NCBI GenBank assembly: GCA_013398055.1
Contig: VZRS01005502.1
Span: 201,923 to 265,922 of the forward strand
Reading direction: 5' to 3'
Length of the DNA: 64,000 nucleotides
DNA from: Ifrita kowaldi
Lineage: Eukaryota; Chordata; Aves; Passeriformes; Cinclosomatidae
The position numbers and the translations under genes were made by a program. The notes under the pieces are model-generated. The model had not been told where the DNA came from. It saw only the letters and a program-made list of their open reading frames with translations, and ran no database searches. Positions 14,175 to 28,184 of this stretch are shown piece after piece (the stretch's first letter is position 1; each line of letters starts with the position of its first letter).

Positions 14175-17100
14175 AAGCACTTAGTGTGTTCCTTGTGAGG
14201 AGGGGTTAATGAGTGAAATGAATTGTGTCGTGCCAGGGCCTGATTCCTTTGGAAACCTCCTCTCCCCTTCCAGAGCCTCTGGATTTATCTTTCTTAAATA
14301 AACACACTTCAGAAATCTTTTGGAGTGTAAATAAGTCAGGGCAGCAGCAAGAAAGCAATTGCCAGTGAATAATTTGTAGAGCTGCTTGCAGCTGGCCCAT
14401 CCTCCTGGGGCCAGACCTGCTGGTTGGCAATGCCCTGCTCATACCTTGATGGTCTCGGTACATAAGCTCCCTCATTTAACGAGGTTTCCATGATCCCCAC
14501 TCATTCTTTTCCTCCACCCTCCCTCCCTTTTTGAGCTGTAATCGCCAAGACACCATTGACTGCAAGTACTTCAAACAATAACCTTCTGAATGATTTAGCA
14601 ATGCAGCTCCTTCAATAACAGGTTCCTCTTGCATGAAATACATTCATATTTATGTAGGACAGAGGTTTTGGAATGCTATGAAATTTACATGGTGAGCTGG
14701 CAGAGCAGCCATCATCTGATAGGAAGAAAGGGAAAACAGCCTCTTCACAGTAGCAGGGAAATATTTACGAACACAGAAAATTCCTGCCACTGTTCATTAC
14801 CCCAGGTGGGGGATGAGGACCGTTCACATTAAAATGGAAAAGCTTGTGAGGTTATGAGTCCATCAAGCTGGCCTGAAGCAGTGGGATGGGAACTTTGGTG
14901 GGGTAGGTGATGCATGGGTGTTACTCACTTGTTTGACAAGGCCCTAATGCTGGAGCAGGCTTTGTACAGCTTCTCATAGAAATGGAGAGGAGAAAGAAAA
15001 CTTGCTGGGGTGCAGTGAAAGCAGGTAAGGTACCACATCACACTGGTTTGGTTATGGATGGGCAGGTGAAAGTAGCATGGCCAAAGGTGAGGAGAAGGCA
15101 ATTAGCACTCCCATGGAGCAAGCAAAGCTTTGTCCAGGGCACAAGTGTCAGACAGAGAAGGGCACCAGCACCTGACACCACAGCTTAGAAGGAAAGGATG
15201 TTCCCTGCAAAACACCAGTCCTTAGGAGTTTGTTATCCCTAATCCAGCAACATGCAGAGCAACAAAACAGGTGAGTTTTGAAGGCAAGACTCACCATGCC
15301 CACCTCAATAAACAGAAACTGAGTTGACAAAATAATGCTTGCTGTAGACCATGATCCCTTCAGCTAAGCCTCTAGAGGAAGGCCACAGGCTCATTTCTTG
15401 GGCCTTCAGCAGGCATTAACTAGCAATGCAGCCAGACCATGCCCAGCCCAGCCAGAGCCAGAAGAGCTAAAGAATGAGCCAAAACACAGGTGGCAAGAGC
15501 CCGCCTGCAGTGTGGGAATCATGGGCTGTGATGGAAGGGAGCGTGGGCCCACAAGTGGCACGTCCCCAATTTCACCTCCCATGTCGAGGCTGGGAGCAGA
15601 GCTGCTGGAAAGCTCCTGTGCCACCTTCACATCACAGCAGGGCAAGGTCATCAAAGACCCAGCACCTCAGTGCTGCAGATGAGTGACATACAGGGTAGCC
15701 ATGAGACTGGGTTCAGCATGAGCAGCCCAAGGTCCATCAGGAGTGGCTTTGCTGACCCCTCTGTGATACGGCACCAGCACCACTGCTGACACTGACCAGC
15801 CCCGTGTGTATTCGCCGTGTCTGGGTTTGGGGAGCACTGTGCTGCTCACCAGCTCGGCCCCATGGCATTGTTCCCTGTCTCACGAGCACTATGTCAGTGA
15901 CATCATCAGCCTGGGATTGTTTGGAATGGCAGTGCTAAGGCTGCCTCCTCCTCCAGCAACTCTGGCAGGATCAGTGCACCCAAGGATAGATTGCTCAGGC
16001 AGGCTTTCCAGTGAGGGAGGAGAGCATCAGAGGAGGGATGCAGGGCTGCCGAGCATGCCACATCCTTCTCCACCTCAGAGCTGGCCTGCTTCTCCCTTTC
16101 ATGTGAGGGGCCCCATGTTGGCAGCAGAGATGTGACCCTGAGCAGCTGAGCGCCTGTGACCTTTGAAGGGCCTGTGGCATTTTTTACAAGAGCAGAGAGG
16201 CATTTACAGCGACACTGTGGCCAACCTCCAAAGCGTGCAGATTACTTTTTGTCTCCTTAAATATTCTTTGTGGTGTCCATCAGCTCTAGAAATGCCAAAA
16301 GCGCTGGAGCAGCTCCAGCTGAAACAGATAACTTGGTGTTATTCATTTGGCAAAGCAGTATTTTCACCTCCCATCCTAAACTGTTGTGCGTGGTAAGCAG
16401 GCTGTTCAATAACCTCTACATTTAACCTCAGCAGCAGCTGCCCCCCAGCCATTGTCACAGTGGTGGCTCCGTGGTAAATAAGCAGTTGGAAGGAAGAAGT
16501 AGTATGGAAACGTGTGATCCCTTTATAAAACTCACTGGGCTGTAGGTGGCAAATAACTTCAGCGATTCCCAAATGGCCTCAAAACATAGCGGCTGCAGAG
16601 GCAAATTAGTCATTTTATGCTCTAAATACTTAATGTCAGTGCTGAAAATGAAGAGATGGAAGAATGTTGTGGAGAAGCAGATCAGGATGCGGCCAAAAAC
16701 AAACCCCATCCTCATCTGGTGTAACTCGATGTGGAGCAGCAGCAGAACCAACACAGCGGTGCCAGCTGACGGCTGCTGCCCAGCCAGTTCTGTGAGCATC
16801 ACTGACCAAGCAGTGCTGTGGGAGAATGACCCATAGGATGCTTCAAATACTGATACTGAAAACCAACAGTCTCCTCCCACTTCTTACAGAGAAAGTGTTT
16901 GAGTTGCAGAGTTCAAAACAGAGGCCAAAAAGATGATTTCAAAGGTGCTGTCCACTGACAGGCCCAGGGACATGAAAGGCACAGCATGAGGCTTTTCTCC
17001 TTATGTGGGAAACAAGGAGGGGAGAGATAGGAAGCTGGCATTGCGGAACAGAGTTTTAAACAAATAAAGGACTAACAAGTACAGGCTGTGGTGTGCCTTG

Positions 17101-20100
17101 AGAGGGATCAATGCAGCAGCTTTGCGACGCGGGCTAACTGAGGCAGCAGTAATGTGGACCGGGAGCAGCAGAGCCCAGAGCTCTCACCCCAGGACAGGCA
17201 GAACAGGAGCTGCTCGGAGCCGACTGGTCCAGCTGGTGGGTATTGTATCCACGGGCTTTGAGCTGGGAATGGAGCCTGGTACTTGGGCTCTTTTCCTGGT
17301 TTGATTAGCTCCTTTTCCTTTGGCAGCTGAAAGGACACTTGGCAGCACCAGGGCTTCACATCTTGTTGAGTTGAATAGGAGGGAGCAGGGTTTTGGCAGG
17401 GACAAAAGAACATACCACTGCTCCATCAATGGCCTCATTACTGAGTGCTGTGGCTCACAAGGAGCGGCAAGGAGCGAAGGAGAGCTTGCTTCTGGTAGGC
17501 AGACACGGGTTGGAAATGCATTTCCAGCTTGACCTATTACTCTGAAGATATCAGCTCAAAGGCAAGTTGAAAGCTTGAGAGTTTTTATCTGCGGAGGAGA
17601 TGTAAGCATGTATTGTCTATCCCTGGCTGAGGGTCTGGAAGCCAGCCTGAGTGTGTGTGTGTCTGTTGAGCCCAAGTCAGTGAGCTAAGCCACCTGAAGC
17701 AGAAGGGTGGCACAGAAAATGAAGGGGCAGGCAGGTTTTTAGGAGGGGGTTGGAGTGCCCTGACTGCTCAGCAGATACTTATTACCTGGTCATGTTAGGA
17801 CCAAGGGTAACAGGTGTGTTGTCCCCTGTTCATGCCTCTTGAAAAACTAAAACATGAGACATTTGCCAGCAAATACTCCAAAGAAGGATAATACAGCCAC
17901 CCAGCTGGCTGTATTTTGGCTCTTATTTATTCTATAAATTTATTATAGTATAAATCAATACTATTTATTCACTCAGACATAATGACAAGACTGTCCATGC
18001 AAATGCCATTAACGACCTGAGCAGATGCATTTTTAAGGACATCTAGGTGAGAATTTTTAACAAGCCAATAATAATGTACCCTGCAAAGTCTATTTTCTCT
18101 ATCATTACATCCAAGCAATGGGATTTTCAGGAACATTCATTGTTCCCTGTTGCTAACAATTTACAGTCAAGCGCAGTGTGAATCAGGTTAGGTCAATACC
18201 AAGTACCTTGGAAAATCCCAACTCCTGTATTAATATTTTGAACTATTTGGTCAGCCAGTTGTACAGAGAGTACCACACAATTCATGTCATGGTTAAGTGG
18301 GGGTGAGTCCTTTGAAAGTGGTCCAAGAGAGTATTTGCAAGTGAAAACTCGATGTGATCTGTAGGAATCATTTCATGTAGAAGTGAAGTTCAGCCATGTA
18401 GGGGTGAAAGTTATGGCAGTGGAAGGTGATCCAGGAACATGGCAAAGGAGTTTAGGATAGAAAGTTATCAAGTGCACAATACTCTCAATGGGTGCTTGCA
18501 AGAAGGATGAAATGGGGATGAGAAGGTAAAATGGCTGTGGTGGTTTTGGTACGAGCATCCAAGTCCCATGCTCTCCCAGTTCTTAAGTCTCATCCCTACT
18601 GGTCCATCCTCAAGCCCCAGGAGCTCCCTGTTGCCCAGGTTTCCCCCCACTGAATGTCCCCTGGGAAGAGGGGGAACAGAGTGACTGGTCAGACTGGGTG
18701 TCCCCCACTTTTCCAGCAGCCCGTGCCTCCTGGCCCTGCACTGCATGTACCCGACTGCTCTGCACGAGTCAGGGAGGGTGACACACCCGCACCGCCCCTT
18801 TGGGAGCGGTGGTGGCAGCAGACAGGCCAGCTCTACTTCCCCGCAGGCTTTCCATGGCAGCCCTCCAGCTCTGGGCAGAGCTATAGGGACCAAATTCCAG
18901 CCTTGCTTCTCCAGGGCAATTTCAGAGGAATTCCCTGAACTTAAGCTAAATTTAAAACCATTTCAAGGAGGAGGAGTGAGAAGCAAACCTCATCATCTCG
19001 AAACTTGCTCAGACAGAGGCTCTGCTCTGCATACCAAGATGAATAATGAATAGCAGTCATCCATCCATGTGGATGGATTGGCTCTGCCCACAGCAGAGGG
19101 TGTGAAAAAAAAGTGTGAGGTGAGCATTTCACATCAGCTCCCCCTCTGGAAACGTCTTGCTCACATGGTATTGATTGAGAGAAGGTACAAAGAAAAGACA
19201 TTAGTTAAATAAAATGTTTTAACATTAGGCAGGACATCAGTAGCTGAGTTGTTCATCATCCCAAAGAGTCCCTGAGGAAAAGGAGAGGGAGAGCTTGAGC
19301 CTGAGGCTGACTCCTGTCCAGGGCAGAGATCAGCACCAGCACACACTAATGTCCTCAATCCCTCCTGACCACCCCAGGGAAATGCCCAGGCTCCCTCCTC
19401 CTCCCCTCCCTGTGTCGGGAGCCCACTTCAGGCATGGTGGAGCTCCGTGTAGGTTGTGCTGCTGAGGAGCTGAGAGCCAGCTCAGAGGAGCTCCTGACCC
19501 AATGCCTCTCATGTTCCCAGGGCATCTGTGCCACCTCCTGGGACACAGAGGAAAAGCTCTGGCAGCTCACTTGGCATCATGATGCTCAGCTTTTAGGCGT
19601 TCCCATGAGACAGGAGGGAGAGGAAAGACAGGAGCAGTGCATCTGCATGCAGGCGTCTCGGCTGGCACTGGAGAGCCTCTCCCCTCCCTGTCTGATATCA
19701 ATCCCATAAATGATCCCGGGGGCATTTGAGTGCAGCAGTCACTTACGTAAGGGCAGCCTGCACATTAGATGCACCATGGTGGAGCCCCAGACCTGCCCTG
19801 TTCAAGAAGGGTGCTGTCAGACAGGGGCTATGGGTGTCGTGGGTGGGACATGGGGGCAGAGGGTTCTGTGCTTTCCCCATGCCTGATGCTCCAGATCTGC
19901 TATCCAGGCAGTTGGCTCAAAAGGCCGGAAGAGCAAAGCCATCCTTGCAGCCATAGTGAAAGAACTGACTGCAGCTTGGACTGCACACAGATGTTAACAC
20001 ACAGCACGGCTCTGGAAACCTTGGAAAATGGGTGAAAACACGTTTCATTCCTGGAAGAGCTGGAGGGATGCTCTGGTGCTCTGGCACCTCCCGCCTGCCT

Positions 20101-22525
20101 CGCCGCCCTGGGCTGTGGAGGGAGGAGGCAGGTCTGGCAGTGGGAAACTGGGGTGGCCAAAATCAATAGTGAGCTGCAGCCCTGGCTGGGGAGCTCCTGG
20201 GACCGGGGAAGTCTCTGCCTTGGACAATAGATTATTTTTAACTAGCTCCAATCTTCAAACACTGTAGCTTAAAAAAGGGGAGAAAGAAAAGAATAGCTGA
20301 TTTGTGCAAGCTCCCCTGCTCCCATTAAGTCTGTGGAAGTGCTGCTCTGCATTTCAATGGGGGCAGGACTGAGCTTCTCATGAGATAAATTGCACCCTGT
20401 CCCTTTGCATGCTCTGTGCAGCTACTCTTGGCTTGCTCAGCTTCACTCTTTCCTGGCCCCCCTACAAACACCCCTCCCTCTCTGAAACGCTCCCCAGCAG
20501 ATTTTTTTGTTGTTGTTGTCATTTAGCTATTCATTTTCCATAGGCTGCCTTCATTCCCGTGGCCTTTTGCAGCTAGGAGACAAGATGTTGCCTTGGAAAC
20601 AAAGCCCCTTAGATGTTTGGAGTCTCTGGGATTGCTCTGTCTGCTCCCGAGTACTTTTAGGTTATTTTTATTAACCACACAAAGATGCAGCAGGCTCGTA
20701 GCCAAGGCAGAAAGTAGCCCTGGGAGGTGGAGGGAAGGCAAGAGTCTTACTGACATCATTCACTCCACTGGGGATATTTTTTTGTGATGCACCATGGGCT
20801 GAACGGCTGCGAGAGAAATGGCATCTCCAGAGAGCGCTGCACAGGCAGGGCTGTTCTGGGGCTGGGATGGCTGCAGGCAGGCAGAGCCGCAGCAGTGCCG
20901 GGGAGAGAGGCTTGCCAGGAGAGAAAAAGCCAAAGTAACCAAGAAGGGAAGAGAGAGAAGAGCTAGGAATCGCAGACATTTGGATTTCTTGGGGTTTCTC
21001 ACTTTCCAACTACCTGGCTGTGCCATGGAGGGACCCACTGTGCACTCTGCTGCTGAGATGTACATGGTGACTATAGGCCTGGGCTGCTTATTTTAGAAAA
21101 AATCAGATTTTTAGACCCACTGGGCAGCTGTGAAAACCTCTGCTCCAAGGTTTTACTGGCGATTCTGCTCTGTGCCACTGGGCGAGTCCAGGGCAGCACA
21201 AACAGACCCAAGCCTGAGCTTTGCTCCCAACTGAGTGGCTGGAGACTGCTGGTTACTTCTGCCCCGAATCTGTCTGCAGAAGTCTGACCCCTTCTGCAAA
21301 GGGGCTCTGGGAGGCAGTCAGGCTGTACTGTTCTCACGTCCCGTTATCCACTGGCATCACTGCATGACACTGCCAAATCCCACTCCCTCCATGGAGGACA
21401 TTTTGGAATAGGCTTTTACTCCTTTTTCAGCAAAGATGTAAAAAAAGAAACAAAACAAAAGCAGGTTAAAAGAAGCTCCCTAATCCCCGGATGGTACTTG
21501 AAATATTTCCAGTCCAGCCAAAGTATTCCAGAAAAAAGTGAATATATATAATTTTCCAAGAAATTATTGGTGCAGTATTAAGCTCGTGCCTTGCTACTCA
21601 TGTCAGCACAGTCCTCTGCTCTGTACATCCACCAGGGAGGGCTTCCCACTGCAGCAGCTGCAGACCCAGGGAGGGTGGGACAAAGAGAGAGGGAGCACAG
21701 AGGGGAAGGAAGGAATGCACTGAGAGGTGGAGGGTGAGGACTGGCAGTGCCACACCCCAGAGATGAACACCAGCACAGTCATAGTCACGGAAAGCCTCGC
21801 CCGTGCTGCTGAGATGGTGCAGCCATTTCCACTCTTGGCTACAGGCAAGCACTGGTGCCAACCCCACTGTTCTGTCGGGCTTGAGGTGACCTGTAATGGC
21901 AGCAAAGTGTTTTAGGGGAGGATCCACCCTCTATCCTCTATATGTATCACATAGACTTACACACAAGGGAGCAATTCCATTGTTTTGTGGCATTTTCCAC
22001 CATAGCTGAGCCTCACAGATGCCCAGGCTAGCAAGATGCTCCCAGATTTTCTTATCCCTTCTGGTGCATCCTCACCAGAGCAAGGAAGTCTGCCTCACCC
22101 TCACAAGTGTCATAAATGCTGGGTGCTTTTTTCCCATTGTTGCTGATTTTCCTTGTCATTACTACATGATGCCATGGTTACAGAGATGTAGGACTAATCC
22201 AGTGACAGCAGTTTATGGGCTTTTTTGGTTTTGATATTCTTTGATGCTATATTTGTGCCAGAAGAATAAATAATAAATACACACAGCAGCATCAAAGATT
22301 TCTTCTGGCCCCCCAGCCTATTTCTGCCTACCCTTGTTAAGCTGTTAGAAAGGTAGTTCTCTGCCAGCCACTTGTTTTATGAGCTGTCCTCTCATCTAAT
22401 GATGCACCTGAGGTCCCATTTATCCATTTCCTCTGAAAAGAGCAGTTAATAAAAATAAAGTTCTTCTTAATATCCCTGAGAACAGCTTCTCCTGGAACAG
22501 CAATGCTCACACTCAACCCAACAGG

Positions 22526-22585
22526 TTCCTTCCCCTCCCTCTTCTTTCCCTTTCCCTCTTCTTCCTCTCCCACCCTCCCCCTATC
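22526..22585. repeat. Pyrimidine-only tract
   Basis: The + strand is pure C/T for 46 bases (22526-22571) and remains almost pure to 22585. The minus strand is correspondingly purine-only. Tracts like this can adopt triplex (H-DNA) structure; no functional role is shown. Confidence 0.9.
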
Positions 22586-23134
22586 AAAGGGCTGGGGAAC
22601 CTTCTTCGTGCTCTTTTAAGGAAAATATAGGACATTTTTTTCTCTGCAGCAACCTAAAACAATGCAAATCTGTTGGTCTATGGTGTGCCTCAGCTACGGT
22701 AAGGAGGAACTTGCTGGAGGTTAGTCTCTGAAATCCCTGATCAAAGGAAGAACTCCTCCAAGCCTGTTACAAGCACCCAAGTCTTGATTTAGCTGAAAAT
22801 AAAGCAGCAGGGACATTTAACTAAAAATTTGTCTTTCATCTGCTCTGAACTCTGGGACTCCTTTTAAGCATTCACAGACGCCTCGACCAGCCACTGCTCA
22901 ACCCCCATCAGATGCAGCTTCCACTCACAGCAGAACCTCAGCCAAATGCTCCTCTACCCCCATCTCTTGGAAATTCTGGTCCTCCCTGCAGAGAAGGGTT
23001 CATAGTCACCTGGAAATTAAGAGGGAGAGAAGCTAAACAAAGATTGTAGTAGTAAGAAGTCATAGGCAAAATTTTGCTAACTAGTTGCTCAGTGAATTAC
23101 ATCTTGTTTCAGTCTATTGCCTTCATAATGTTAG

Positions 23135-23405
23135 CATCATAGAATCCTAGAATGGTTTAGGTTGGAAAAGACTTTGAAAATCATCTTATTCCAACCTCTC
23201 TGCCATGGGAGGGACACCTCCCACTAGATCATGTTGCTTAAAGCCCCATCCAACCTGCCTTGAACACTCTCAGGGATGGGGCATCCACAGCTTCTCTGGG
23301 CAATCTGTGCCAGTGCCTCATCACCCTCACAGGGAAGAATTTCTTCCTAATATCTAATCTAAACCTGCCATGTGTCAGTGTGAAGTCCTTCCCCCGTGTC
23401 TGGGG
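23135..23405 (-). mobile_element. CR1 LINE 3' end fragment
   Basis: This is a classic reversed CR1 tail. The + strand shows CATAGAATCCTAGAATGG, then GGTTGGAAAAGACTTTG, CTGCCATGGGAGGGACACCT, AGCCCCATCCAACCTGCCTT and GAATTTCTTCCTAATATCTA. The AGAATC units are the complement of the ATTCTRTG tail repeats. About 270 bp remain, 5'-truncated, and similarity fades near 23405. This is the best-preserved CR1 copy in the window and the main evidence for an avian source. The open frame starting at 23260 is partly antisense CR1 and is not a gene. Confidence 0.93.
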
Positions 23406-24155
23406 TCACCCTGCATCTCCATCACTGGTTGTGTTGAAGCCAGAGACCAAAAACCAGGAAGTTACCACATCAGCAGAGGCAAAGACAGGAAGCTCACGCT
23501 TTATTCATGACCTCTCTTGGGTATTTGCTTTGGGAACTGCTGCCAGTGGCAATCCTAAAACAACTACAGGTTTGCACACTTCCACCTGCACACTTGCATT
23601 GTCTCTTCCTGTAGAGGTTCCCCAGAAAATACCAATGTGCATTAGGGCAAGCTGGGCAAAGCAAAGCACTGCTATCTTTTCTGAGATCCCTCTTCCCAGA
23701 GTACTTAAGCTTTAAACAAACAAGGAAAAGTTGCTTAAGTTTGCATAAGAAACTCCATTCCTGCCTGTTGCAATGCCCCATTAAATAATTATTTACCCAG
23801 ATGCTGGGACAGCTCTTAAACCCCAGTGCCAGCATAGCCCCAGGTGTCCTGGTGGGCAGGTGCCGGGCTTTACACACCTCATTTTGTTCCTGTAAAGTGC
23901 AGGTCAAACCTAAGGAAAAGCCCTTCATTGCAAGGAAAACTCAGCAGTGATCATCTTGTAGGACATTTGGTGAAAGAGCACAGGACCTAAAACCAGAAAA
24001 TGTGAGGTAGTGACAATTGAAATTAAAATAGAAAATAAGCTGTGAATGAAGGACTCCTGGTGAGAAAGTTCTTGTTGTACTTATTAATAGACCTGGACAG
24101 AAATGTTTGATGAAACTGCTAAAAACCAGTCTGAAATAAACCAAAAACATTTGTA

Positions 24156-24212
24156 AAATCTGGTCAAAATCTACAAATCTGGTTAAAATCTACAAATCTA
24201 GTCAAAATCTAC
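24156..24212. repeat. 3 x 19 bp tandem repeat
   Basis: Three consecutive copies of AAATCTGGTCAAAATCTAC start at 24156, 24175 and 24194. Copy 2 has one change (GGTT for GGTC) and copy 3 has one (TAGTC for TGGTC). No coding or known element surrounds them. Confidence 0.93.
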
Positions 24213-24597
24213 ATGTAGTCATGCACAAGAGGAAATTATGTGAGAATTTTTCTAAAGGATTTTGCATTCCTGGAAGGACAAAGTAATTTGTTTTCATTTT
24301 TCCAACTTTTCATTCAAAACCAAAATTTTTGTTTGAAAATTGGCATACTTCTAAAATATAATACTGAGCATCTATGTAACTCAAAATATTTTGATAGGGC
24401 TTAAGGCGAGTACTTTGGCTGGATGTGAAATTAAATTTTTCAGAGGATCTTGAGTTCACAGGAGAATCCATATTTCATCCAAGATGATTTTTTACACCAC
24501 CTAATTTTTCAGTTCTGCTGCCAAGTGGAAGAATCAGTATTCTTTGGCTTCTGTGATGCCTAATGTCACATCAGCAATGCAAGAAATAATTTTGAGG

Positions 24598-24609
24598 CCC
24601 CCCCCCCCC
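24598..24609. repeat. C12 homopolymer
   Basis: Twelve consecutive C in otherwise A/T-rich intron 3 sequence. Confidence 0.95.
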
Positions 24610-27600
24610 ACATCAGGCACAAAGCTTGAGTATGCACAGCAAACCCACTGACTGCTCTAGCTGTTTCAGTGGAGAGCAGTAAGAAATCCCTACCCAGATA
24701 TCCCAATTATGGGTTACAGAGAAGAAAAGAGGCAACAGGGAGATGAAATTTAACAGGGTTGGGGCAAAGGGAGGGATTTTCCCTCTCCCTGTTGTCCTTT
24801 AAGTATATATCTTCAACACAGATCACCAAGTAAAAAAGGACCATGAAATGAAACAGGGCTCTTTCTGGTTGAAACACCATCTCTTTCTTTAGGGACAGAT
24901 GAATGTAACCCACAGACTTAGTGCTTCATCACAGAGGCACTGATAAATCTGCGAGATTAATTGTAGAGTGGAGATTAGCACCCACCATTCAGCATCAAGC
25001 TCTGAGCATTAAACTAATTACTAGGTTCCAGCACTGCACGACTTCCCAGCAGGAAAGCACTCCCCTATAAATCATCATACACAAGTGGCATTTAGCCAGA
25101 GATGTTAAAAAAATCTTTCTCCTGGGAATGCACCCACCCTAGGAGCTGGTTTCCCTTTCTGTTCCAAAGACAAAGCCTGTTTTCCCCCTTTATGGTGGGA
25201 AAGCTTGGAAGGAAACTGTGTCCCCTCTGCCCTGCCACCCTTAACACAGTCGCCTGGAGGGATGTTGGTGTGGAAAATCTTAAAGACATTTGTAGAGTGG
25301 AAGAAGTGCAGGCTAAAGCCATCAGGAATTCCCAAACGCGGAGTGGGTTCCCAGAGAATCACCATCACTCCCACTCTGTTCATCCTCAGCCTCAGTGTTG
25401 CAATGAATGGAAAATAGCCATTTATTTTACAAATGCCAGGGGCCAATGCAGCTTACCCACCTGCGTTCTCACTGTGGCATCTCAGGCATTTCCCTGCCGT
25501 TTACTGCAGCACAAATACTCCAGTGCTGTTACATTTTATGGACTTTTACCCAGCAGAGGATATTAGGGAGAGGAGAAGGGCAGTAAGCTGCAAGGATTTT
25601 GCTCTCTCATCTTTACATGTTTCCAGCCTGCTCCTCAGCACTGCGGCAGAGCACTTCCCTGCGGAGCATGAAGCCATGCGGCTAATGTCCCCCATCTGTG
25701 ACTCTCTCTCTCATCCCCTCCCTGGTGGGCAGTGCTGTCTGTGCCTGCATGGCCTGAAAGTCCTCGGTGAGGGATGATATTTGGGCTTTCAGGTCCTGTA
25801 CCCAGCCCCTTTGCTCAGTGCTTGTAGGGCAGAGGACCCATCAAAGCGTCCTGCTCTCGGAGCGATGCCGATGGAGCGTGCGGGGGTTCTTGGTCTCGTG
25901 GGGATGCCCTCTTCTTGAAATAGAAGGGACTGGGATAGACAGTGCTGTTTTCCCCCCTTCCTTTGCAGGTAGTGGGTCAGGACCTATTTTGAGACCATTT
26001 AAGACATGCTTTCTGGCTTTCCCATCCTTGCTTGGAAAAATCAGGTCAGCTACCCACCGTGTTTGTCTCGCCCAGCTCTGGAGCTTCTCTCAGCTCCTCA
26101 GGAACAGGGGAGGACTCTGCATTTCCTGGAAAAAAGCAAATTCATGAAATGACTTGTTCTTCTTGCAGGTCGAGTTCTGTGTTGTTGGGTGGTGGGTTTT
26201 TCCCCTAGTAGTGAATGAACCATTATTTTCTATAGGATGTGGAGCTATAGGAATTCTTACCGTGGGGGTGGCCAGCTGGCAGCCCCAGACCTAATCTATG
26301 CATTTATCCAGTCCCTGGATTGCCAGACAGTCATCAGTCCAAGCAAACCAGGAATATTATTTTATATGTGTTGCAGGAGGGGAAAAAAGGGCACATAAGA
26401 GCTGGCAAATTTTATTTGATCAGCTGCAGCATCATACAGAATGGGAATGAAGGTAGTACTGAGCATAGAGCAGTTGGCCTGCTGTAAGAAACAGTATAAT
26501 CTATGATACCAGTCCTGCTCAATGTCTCCCCAAACAGGAAGCAGCAGACAGAAAAAACCAGCTGTAACAAGGTTTCAGGCTAGAGATCCTAGACCACTTC
26601 CCAGACACACAGAGCTGTTTGTCCAAGACAGTCAGAGGTGATGGTGCCATCTTGGCTCCAGAAGGATATGAAAATCAGGGCTATCCTAATTGCCAACTGG
26701 ACAGCACAAACTCGGGAGCAGATCTGGACGTCACCGTGGCTGTTGGGTTATGTTTTCTGTACAGAAGAGTCTGTCTGCTCCCAGACAGACAGCAGCCCTT
26801 TGGCCTTGTATCCAAGTCAGCCAGCCTTTTTGTGGGACGTGTTACACAAGGGTAGATGGCTACTGTGACTCTGTTGGAAAGCCAGCCACCTCTAATGTGA
26901 TTTTTTAGGCTTAGCTTTGTTGTGTGATGCAAACTGCTAGAGTGTGCTACACTGAGCTTTTGCATAAACCCCTTTCTCAGACCACTGGGATCTGTGTCCA
27001 GAGTTTTGCATTTCCACCTCCAGCTAACGAGAGTGGAGAAGGGATGTAGTTTGGGGGCCCACCTCAAGGTAATCTCCAAAGGGATGGATATTAATAAGCC
27101 ACTGGATAGATTTTTACCTGCTCGGTGCCTTCCAGGATCTCTCAGCAAGCCAAATGCCAAGCCGAGGTTGAATGTTCTGAGGGTAGATGGAAGGGTGCAG
27201 GAGGAAGGTTGTCTCTCCCACAATGCACAGTAGCTGCTTAATGCCAGACAGATTTCCAGAGATTGAGAGGTCACCTCTGAAACACAGATGTGTGAGAAAG
27301 AGAGGGAGAGTGAGGGCGAGAGTCATACATGCAGCTGTTTATTCAGTGTCTACAAAAACTTCTATGGTCTTGGAGCTCGGCCCTAGATGTCTCTGGAAAA
27401 GGCACATTCACCAGCCATGCTTTGTTTCCAGGATTTATTCAGGCTGAAATGCTGTGAAAATCACTGGCTTTTCTGCAATACAACCACACTGTGGCTGAGA
27501 AGTGGGGTCCGTATTTCTGAGACACTCTTCAAGGAGAAGGGGGAGGTTTTCAGTTTATGAGACACATTCTGCCATGAAGTTACAGGACATCATTTCTCAC

Positions 27601-28162
27601 TGGAGTAGCAGAGGCACATACTGCTGTGCCCTGAGGTCAGGGTCTGGGTCCCCCACAAAGGTTCCATTCCAAAGATGCCTTTTTTGGATGCTGGATGGTC
27701 TCAAGACATCAGTTTGATTACCCCCGGGTTCATGACTTGTGATGGCCACTACTATTTCCATGAGATTGCTTGCTGATGACTAGTCCTGTGCTGATTTGCC
27801 GTGTACGACCAGCCAAATTGCAGTGTTTACCTTTTCCCCCACTGCATGGATTTTCTGAAATGTTCTGAGAAGCAGCTCCTGGTACAACTAGTCACCAGAG
27901 AAAATTGCCCCAGGGTTAACCTTTGAGACAGGCTACATGACAAGCATCATTAGAGTAAATAACAGCAAAAATATGATATTTACTGGGATTTAGTTCACCA
28001 AAAGGAAAGGACAGTACAGTGTGCCACACCAACTCATCTCTCCAGTGGCTGTAACACAGCACAGCTCTGTAGGGTTTAGCAGATTTGTACCACACAGCTG
28101 CACACAAGGTTTTGCCTCTCCTTTAAATTTCCCCTTCCAGAGGACTATTCCTTCTGGGGGGG

Positions 28163-28184
28163 AAAAAAAAAAAAAAAAAAAAAA
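28163..28184. repeat. A22 homopolymer preceded by G7
   Basis: Seven G (28156-28162) are followed directly by 22 A. No recognisable retroelement lies immediately upstream, so a retroposed poly-A tail cannot be asserted. Confidence 0.95.

Noticed and set aside
19059..19078. Small palindrome ATCCATCC-ATGT-GGATGGAT
   Set aside because: Eight-base arms made of a simple ATCC repeat are expected by chance and show no further context.
23260..23715. 151-aa open frame downstream of the CR1 fragment
   Set aside because: Its first part is antisense CR1 sequence and the rest has no similarity I recognise.
26681..27274. 197-aa open frame on the minus strand in intron 3
   Set aside because: It has no recognisable domain, a composition like translated non-coding DNA, and overlapping frames of similar quality on the other strand.
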